Positions 63,851-64,000 of a DNA stretch of 64,000 nucleotides are shown in pieces. How positions within the stretch are numbered: the first letter of the stretch is position 1; every line of letters starts with the position of its first letter. Made by a program: the position numbers and the translations under genes. Source of the DNA: Emiliania huxleyi CCMP1516 (taxonomy: Eukaryota > Haptophyta > Isochrysidales > Noelaerhabdaceae); contig NW_005200774.1 of the NCBI RefSeq assembly GCF_000372725.1, forward strand, positions 178,963 through 242,962. The letters are read 5' to 3'. The notes below the pieces were generated by a model, which was not told the origin of the DNA, made no database searches, and was given only the letters and a program-made list of their open reading frames with translations.

Positions 63851-64000
63851 CCCACCTAGAAGCGAATGCATGGTTGATTCATGGACCAGAGCCCACTGTT
63901 CGAGGTACGGTAAGGGAAGGTAAGGTACTGTTCGACCGGCGCTGCCCCGTGTATTCAGCGCATCTCGCGTCAAGACGAGGGGAATGCAAGGGACACGAGC

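Overview
The window looks like nuclear DNA of a GC-rich unicellular alga, most likely a haptophyte (Emiliania/Gephyrocapsa type). The basis is indirect: about 65% GC, short multi-exon genes, spliceosomal introns of which close to half use a GC 5' splice site instead of GT, introns filled with 10-11 bp tandem repeats, secretory-type leaders on a class II aldolase and an ACHT-type thioredoxin (as expected for a complex red-lineage plastid), and ankyrin-repeat genes. No bacterial operon, phage, CRISPR, rRNA or convincing tRNA was found. Two runs of N (3473-3893 and 59914-60013) are assembly gaps.

Layout. 1-4.3 kb: no convincing gene, one gap. 4.3-7.9 kb (-): TTC39/Iml2-like TPR protein with a GOLD-like tail. 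8.1-10.7 kb: inverted repeat pair, one arm split by a fold-back element with 40-bp perfect TIRs. 11.8-12.7 kb (+): conserved algal membrane protein. 13.1-14.3 kb: frameshifted unknown ORF. 15.2-15.9 kb (-): Orai-like four-TM protein. 16.8-17.4 kb (+): FKBP isomerase. 17.8-18.7 kb (-): small zinc-finger protein. 19.4-21.8 kb (-): one or two nuclear-type proteins of unknown function. 22.2-22.9 kb (+): ACHT-like thioredoxin. 23.3-25.7 kb (-): CRAL-TRIO protein. 26.5-28.9 kb (-): secreted-type protein with four ShK-like cysteine modules. 29.7-31.1 kb (+): pyruvate dehydrogenase kinase. 33.3-34.7 kb (+): METTL21-type methyltransferase. 36.9-37.5 kb (+): sulfotransferase fragment. 38.0-40.8 kb (-): secreted protein of unknown family. 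42.4-43.9 kb (-): PRA1. 44.4 kb (+): short secreted ORF cut by a repeat. 46.1-48.9 kb (-): class II fructose-bisphosphate aldolase. 49.8-50.7 kb (+): Maf-like pyrophosphatase. 51.8-54.0 kb (-): nodulin-like MFS transporter. 54.8-56.4 kb (+): ankyrin-repeat protein with a duplicated tail, followed by a broken RING ORF. 57.8-60.4 kb (+): second MFS transporter. 62.4-63.9 kb (-): membrane protein fragment running toward the window edge.

The genes are unrelated housekeeping functions (pyruvate dehydrogenase control, aldolase, redox, lipid transfer, Rab traffic, transporters), not a pathway cluster. The strongest novel signal is in the introns: several introns carry direct duplications of the adjoining exon edge, including a tandem triplication of a 3' splice acceptor and a five-fold repeat of a 5' donor end, on top of the 10-11 bp CCGAG-type repeats. 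This looks like introns growing, or being born, by local tandem duplication of splice-site sequence.
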